64,000 nucleotides of DNA, from positions 5,146,001 to 5,210,000 of the forward strand of contig JASJZH010000006.1 of assembly GCA_037178975.1 (NCBI GenBank), given 5' to 3'. The stretch is from Oscheius tipulae (lineage: Eukaryota > Nematoda > Chromadorea > Rhabditida > Rhabditidae). A program made the position numbers and the translations under genes. Below, in pieces: positions 59,162 through 64,000 of the stretch (position 1 is the first letter of the stretch; every line of letters begins with the position of its first letter). The notes below the pieces were generated by a model. The model saw nothing but the letters and a program-made list of their open reading frames with translations, did no database searches and was not told the DNA's origin.

Positions 59162-60134
59162 ATGAACCGCCTATTACTGGTTGCGGCGCTTGCCGCTTTG
59201 GCCCTTGCCGATAACGCTACCATCACCCCTGTAAGTTTTCTTCCCCAATTGTGTATCAATTATGCATGAAATGATAAGCAATATGAAAAGTTCTTTTTAG
59301 GAGGAAATTTGTACTGAGTATGCCGAATGCATGGAAAAGGCTCAGGCCAAGTCGAGCGAATGCACCGCCACCGAAACTGTTGTCGAGGTAGCCTTTGTTC
59401 AGTATTTTATAACGTGTTAAGATTCATGGAAAGAAGGCTAATTGTGAAGAGGCCAAGAAAACTCATAACGAGCTCCAGAAGATGTACGATGAGCGCAACA
59501 CCAAGATGGTCACGTGTGTCAGAGAAAAGGCTACAGTTGCTGAAGCTCTGTCTGGAAAAAAAGTCGAGAAGTGTACTGCTGCTTTGAAAAAGGTCGGTTG
59601 ATACATGTGACATCTCTTATTAGTTCACTCTAGCTCTCAAAACGAACGTCTCTCGAGCCTGCCAAGCGTGAGAAGAGAAAGGATAAGCGCGACAAGAAGG
59701 ACAAGGCTGGAAAGGCTTGTGCCAAGGAAGCCAGGAAGCTGAGATCTCATTGTGCCAAGGTCGCTAAGTGCTGTTCCGTCGCTAAAGAGTAAGCGAAAGA
59801 AACTATAGTTACATAAAATTATTTAAGATGTAACGCTCAGACTAACTCCGAAGAGATCAACGCCAAGAAGAAGACGCTTAAAGAGGTTGTGAAGCAGTGC
59901 CGTGAGAAGGACAACAAGAAGGGTGGAAAGAAACATCACAAAAATGACAAGAAGACTGAGGAAGGGGCTCCTGAACCCAAGAAGGTCAAGACCGAGAACA
60001 AAAAGGAGAAGACAAAGGAGAAGTCTAAGGAGAACAATTCCAAAGAAAATAAGTCAAAGGAGGTATTTCTATGACTTGATGCAAATAAGACAACCTCCTA
60101 GGGGAAGACCACCGACGATCTGAAAAAGCAGTAA
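59162..60134 (+). CDS. Secreted Lys- and Cys-rich protein (unrecognised, nematode type)
   Basis: Six exons, 59162-59230, 59301-59387, 59437-59592, 59634-59788, 59828-60062 and 60102-60134, give 244 residues. A classic signal peptide (MNRLLLVAALAALALA) is followed by DNATITPEEICTEYAECMEK. The N-terminal half has regularly spaced Cys at 10-30 residue intervals inside charged helices (CEEAKKTHNELQ, TCVREKATVAEAL, KCTAALKK). A Lys-rich middle (KREKRKDKRDKKDKAGK), more Cys (CAKEARKLRSHCAKVAKCC) and a highly basic tail with Lys/Glu/Asn repeats (ENKKEKTKEKSKENNSKENK) follow. It would be a strongly basic secreted protein. Alternation of helical Cys pairs recalls helical-hairpin disulfide proteins of nematodes, but no family is recognised. 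Confidence 0.75.
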
Positions 60135-60394
60135 GCGGGGCAGTGCCGAGTCACTTTTCATCTGATCTTCACACCTATTGCCGTTTCGCTTAAAACAATA
60201 CGTGCTTACCTGTAATTATTCTATTAGTTGAAATTCTGATAAACTGCTCTATCCTTTTCAACTAGTTTTCGAGGGGCTACCGGTAGTCGAACAGTGGAGG
60301 TAAACATTCAGCTGTTGTTTGGAATCATCCGCAGATCTCGTGAGATACAAAACAACTCGGCTTTACCAGCCACGAACAGCTTCGGACCATTTTT

Positions 60395-60613
60395 CTAGTG
60401 AGGTTTGGTCAAGAACATCTTTTTCCTATCATCCACCCACCAATTTCTTGTTGTAGCTGTTCTCCTGTTCTTTTTTGAAAGCAGCTGCACCACAGCTGCC
60501 TTTTGGTTCTTCATGAGTTTCCCCAAGTTCATTTCATGTGTCGATAAAAGCCACGTCTTCTGGGCCTCAAAAAACTTTTGGTTCACTTTCAGAGGCTGTT
60601 CATCCATTTTCAT
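60395..60613 (-). CDS. Small single-exon ORF, 72 codons (hypothetical)
   Basis: ATG at 60613 opens MKMDEQPLKVNQKFFEAQKT..., ending DDRKKMFLTKPH before TAG. Composition is Lys-rich and amphipathic (NLGKLMKNQKAAVVQLLSKK) without low-complexity artefacts. No signal peptide, TM segment or recognised domain is present, and no splice partners were found. It could be a small gene, a lone exon or chance. Confidence 0.3.
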   Translation of the reverse strand: MKMDEQPLKVNQKFFEAQKTWLLSTHEMNLGKLMKNQKAAVVQLLSKKNRRTATTRNWWVDDRKKMFLTKPH

Positions 60614-62113
60614 GAAAAGCAGTTAACCGAAAACCCTATAACAAGCTGGACACACATTTTACAATAATAAGAAAGACACTTATTAGAAGTTATCGAATTT
60701 TTCGATTCACGAGGTGTTCCACCCACATAGATCGATGTGTTTTGTTGTGAAATCCCCTCCAAGTCGCCGCCCAGATGCTGCGAGCCGAGGGTCGACTGTG
60801 TAAAGTGAGGTGGGAGGGATGGGCCCCTGTTGTGATACGCCGCCTGCCAGCCAGCCGTGCCTCTGACCCACTTTCGTTCATTTCTAGTCATCGATAGTTT
60901 AAAAAGTTATCTCATAGTTGATATCTTTAAATTTGTAGTTAAGCATTTATCTGTTTTGTTATTAGAATTGTTTACAGAGACACATTCAAAGATTGAGAAA
61001 GGTCCTTGGAGGGGCACATCCCTCATCTATCGATGAGTGACCATCGACCGGCGGCCTTATTAGGCACAATGACCTCCACGACAATCTGTTTGCTACTACT
61101 CCCCATGTATCCGCGCCCTAGCTTTATTTCCATTTTTTAAAACTGGCGCCTTTGCTCAGCCCGCGAATCAGCATCCTCGGCCACGCCCACAAAAAGCTTC
61201 CGGGCATGGCGTGCTTCATTTTTATAAGCTGTCAGCAGTTCTTCCACTTTTTTTAGCAGTGACTTGTGGAACACCTGTTGTTTACGGCTATTATCAGGTT
61301 GTAAACATTTAGAGTCTCTCCCTAGCTGCTAACCGACGAGAAAATGGCCTTCTCGTCTTTTTCAGAAAGTTATCGTTGTAGCTTTCCTAAAATACTAAAG
61401 TGTCTAAGTGGTGTCTTAAACCAGTTGCAAAACCATTCGCTCAACACGCTTTGTTAGATAGCGTAAAGTCGCAAACGACTCTTGTTTCAACATTTGATTA
61501 GTCATCGACCACGCTGTTACCGAAATACTCACTTGCGGTGTATTCTTATATATAGAGGCTTCTCTGTGTGCGGAGGCGGTTTGGTCCGGATACGCATTGA
61601 TTGCTCTCCTCAACATCTGTCTCTCCAGAGCGGTCTGTCCAGACTACGCACTAAACAAACCCCCGACGGTAGTCAGTTCTAAGAAATTCATCCCCTTTCA
61701 CTTCTAGCTGTCAAGTTTTTGGCCGACACGCTACCAATTTTGAACAGCTACCACTACGATCAATGCTCTGAGCGTCGGTTAAGTGGAGATTACAGAAGTG
61801 TTTGTTCTAAGAGTGTGCACCTGCGTCGTCGCCAAAATGGTCTTGTTTGCCCTCATTCGCCCCTCGGTGTTTCTTCTCAGCGCTCAAGGGCTGTTTTTCT
61901 CAATTATACTACCGCCTATTTCTCAATCATAATTCTCAAAGGCGTGTTCATGAATCACACGCGCCGGATGAGTCAAACCCAAGATCGATTGAACGGTTCG
62001 GGCATTGCTTATTTGTCATCTCGGGTCTCTTTTATATTTTCTTATCACTGTGTTAATTTGTTTTTTCAGCTTTTCAAACTTGAACCGATAGCTTCCGACA
62101 AACACGAGTTAAA
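60614..62113. other. Upstream region of unc-60
   Basis: No supported gene. The final TTTTTTCAG at about 62062-62070, 44 bases before the ATG, could be a trans-splice or 5' UTR acceptor for unc-60. A short TTTTATAAG at about 61220 is TATA-like but lacks context. Confidence 0.35.
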
Positions 62114-62887
62114 ATGGTAAGTGTCTATGTCATTTCTAGTCAAAACTAATCGCATTGTCTGAAAATAACTGAAAGGGAACTTATTCTGTCTTGCATGTGA
62201 GTGCAGTGCTGCGTGTTTCAGTCGTCTTCTGGAGTCGCCGTCAACCCCGAGGTGCAGTCCACCTTCCAGAAGCTCAGCGAGGGCAAAAAGGAGTTCCGAT
62301 ACATCATCTTCAAGATCCAGGTAACATTCATAACATTTGTTTTTCCAACAAAAGAACTTTTCTAGGAGCGCGAGGTAGTTGTCGAGACTGCGGTTAGCCA
62401 AGAAGACCTTGGACTTACCGGTGACGATTATGACGATTCCTCTAAAACTGCCTTCGAGAAGTTTGTAGCCGACATCAAGGTTTTTCTGATTAAGCTTTGT
62501 AAACATTAATTGCTTTTAGGCTCGTACTGAAGGCTTCACTGACTGTCGTTACGCTGTCTTCGACTTCAAGTTTACTTGCTCTCGTGTCGGAGCCGGTACC
62601 TCCAAGATGGACAAAATTGTCTTCCTCCAAGTGTGAGTTTTCATTTTGTTTACTGTCATACAAAAATTTTAGCTGCCCTGACGGAGCTTCAATTAAGAAG
62701 AAGATGGTGTACGCTTCTTCCGCCTCCGCCATCAAGACTTGCCTTGGTACTGGCAAGATCCTTCAATTCCAGGTTTGGCGTCTCATTAATTTTTTTTTAT
62801 TCCCAATAATTTTAGGTTTCTGACGAGAGCGAAATGGCTCACAAGGAGCTTCTGTCCAAACTCAGCGAGAAGTACGCCGACAACTAA
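62114..62887 (+). CDS. unc-60: ADF/cofilin UNC-60A (non-muscle isoform)
   Basis: Actin depolymerising factor/cofilin; severs and depolymerises actin filaments in the cytoplasm. Exons: 62114-62116 (only the ATG), 62222-62320, 62366-62479, 62520-62632, 62673-62772 and 62816-62887. The protein reads SSSGVAVNPEVQSTFQKL, KKEFRYIIFKI, FTDCRYAVFDF, then the actin-binding long helix region CPDGASIKKKMVYASSASAI with KTCLGTGK, and ends LLSKLSEKYADN. In C. elegans unc-60 both isoforms share just the initiator-Met exon, and the same arrangement is seen here: the start is ATG|GTAAGT at 62116. The downstream copy at 63222-63880 encodes the muscle-type isoform. AATAAA at 63125 would end this transcript. Confidence 0.97.
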
Positions 62888-63880
62888 ACTGTCTTCGATC
62901 CTCACGGAGCTGCTTGCGTTTCAATTAACCCAATATCCGTGTTTTATCTAACGAGGTTGCTTTGTGTCTCTCATGTATAATGCCCTCTACTCAAAATTTT
63001 CGTTTTTCCAAGCAGACGAGTATCGTCCTGGGTCTAAATAGGTGCATTCTTTTGTGCAGTTTTTCTTCCTTTTGAGTGTTTCCTTAACCAAAGGATTGTT
63101 TCTCTGTCACGCTTCTTCTTTTCCAATAAACGTGTTGCATGAGTTGGCGTGATTCAACCAACTAATCGACGTAGTTCATTGGACACATAGACACAAATGT
63201 TTGCACAAAGTGCATTTGCAGGCCTCCGGAGTTAAGATTGACGCTTCGTGCAAGAATGCCTATGATCTTCTCCACAATAAGCACCAGCACAGCTACATCA
63301 TCTTCAAGGTTTGTTGGTTCCCTATCTTTCCCAGTCATAGTTCCCGTTCCACCCTTTTTCACGATATTACACTACCTAGATTTGTCACTTGTCCTACTTT
63401 TGCAAAAAGCACAATATCAGAGCGAAATTTTAGATTGACAAGGGAGACACCTGTATCGTAGTCGAGAAAGTCGGTGAGAAGAACGCTCCTTATTCCGATT
63501 TCGTTGAAGAAATGAAGAAGTGCGTTGAGGGAGGAAAAGAATGCAGGTAGAAAAAAAGGAATTCATTTTGACCGGTTCCGTTTAGATATGCCGCTGTCGA
63601 CGTCGAGGTTCAAGTTCAACGCCAGGGAACAGAGGGAGGAAGCAAGCTGAACAAGGTCGTCTTCGTTCAATTGTATGGGTTTTTATTATGTTTTAAAAAG
63701 CACATTTTGAGCTGTCCCGATGATGCTCCGGTGCGCCGGCGTATGCTCTATGCTTCCTCCGTCCGTGCCCTGAAAGCCACCCTCGGCTTGGAGTCCCTGA
63801 TGCAGGTTCAGGCCTCAGAGCTGTCCGATCTGGATGAGAAGGTTATCAAGCACGAACTCATGAGTCATCAGAGGGCTTAA
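62114..63880 (+). CDS. unc-60: ADF/cofilin UNC-60B (muscle isoform)
   Basis: Second cofilin of the locus, made by joining the shared ATG exon (62114-62116) to 63222-63308, 63434-63546, 63586-63672 and 63712-63880. It reads MASGVKIDASCKNAYDLL, NKHQHSYIIFKIDKGDT, EFVEEMKK-like sequence (DFVEEMKKCVEGGKECRYAA), CPDDAPVRRRMLYASSVRAL with KATLGLESL, and ends VIKHELMSHQRA. In C. elegans this isoform organises thin filaments in body-wall muscle. The last intron ends TTTTGAG|C, a non-consensus acceptor that is the only one preserving VQFCPD. The A and B coding blocks overlap only in the ATG; the B block lies wholly downstream of A. Confidence 0.96.
63125..63130 (+). promoter_or_regulatory. Probable polyadenylation signal (AATAAA) of unc-60A
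   Basis: AATAAA lies 240 bases past the UNC-60A stop and before the first UNC-60B-specific exon. Confidence 0.5.
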
Positions 63881-64000
63881 AGTCCGCTCCCATTTCCTCC
63901 TTAGCACCGCAAGTGCTTTTTAATCTTATAAAGTACATGATTGCATCCCCATGTTGTACTGTAATGATCCTTAAATGGTCCAACGACGGGCAGAATCACT

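Noticed and set aside
63900..64000. Possible tRNA or other RNA gene at the end of the window
   Set aside because: No cloverleaf or box A/B sequence could be made out; only the 3' flank of unc-60 is seen.

Overview
This is a nuclear contig from a nematode. Genes are split into many short exons by introns mostly 30-60 bases long, with GT-AG ends and TTTTCAG/TTTTAG acceptors. It is not Caenorhabditis elegans itself, but nearly every recognisable gene has a clear worm counterpart. The reported frames come from hand splicing: exons were joined only where phase, splice sites and protein similarity agreed, and exon totals were checked for divisibility by three. Splice positions may be off by a base or two.

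Layout. 1-692 (-): 5' part of a Shaw-type Kv channel. 5457-7642 (+): an unrecognised basic protein, a tiny secreted thrombospondin-repeat protein and palmitoyl-protein thioesterase (ppt-1). 9146-12228 (+): an unrecognised Gln/Glu-rich protein and a small bZIP factor. 12605-14130 (-): a FMRFamide-receptor-like GPCR. 14934-15529 (+): one or two tiny ORFs with a membrane segment. 16891-18015 (+): a nematode serpentine receptor. 20073-26958 (+): slo-1, the BK channel, with tandem alternative exons. 27577-28841 (+) and 31645-32812 (-): two secreted Cys-rich Ly6/activin-receptor-fold proteins flanking a two-pore K+ channel (29008-30891, -).

33514-35748 (-): ZNF277 homologue. 37896-39298 (-): a three-TM protein and a small secreted protein. 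40545-42831 (-): saccharopine-dehydrogenase-like oxidoreductase. 45363-46341 (-): a SERTA-like regulator. 48796-50973 (+): acid lipase. 51064-54069 (-): prominin-like five-TM protein. 55041-57330 (+): STAT. 59162-60134 (+): Lys/Cys-rich secreted protein. 62114-63880 (+): unc-60, encoding two ADF/cofilins from one start codon.

Themes. Three potassium channels of three different classes sit within 31 kb, with Ly6-fold proteins (a fold known to modulate membrane channels and receptors) beside one of them. From memory, slo-1, unc-60, ppt-1, the ZNF277 gene and the SCCPDH-like genes all lie on C. elegans chromosome V, so the window looks like a piece of that ancestral element. No operon, transposase, rRNA, tRNA or CRISPR was found. 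I see no single undescribed 'system'; the most interesting material is the Ly6/K2P cluster, the alternative exons of slo-1 and several small lineage-specific secreted proteins.
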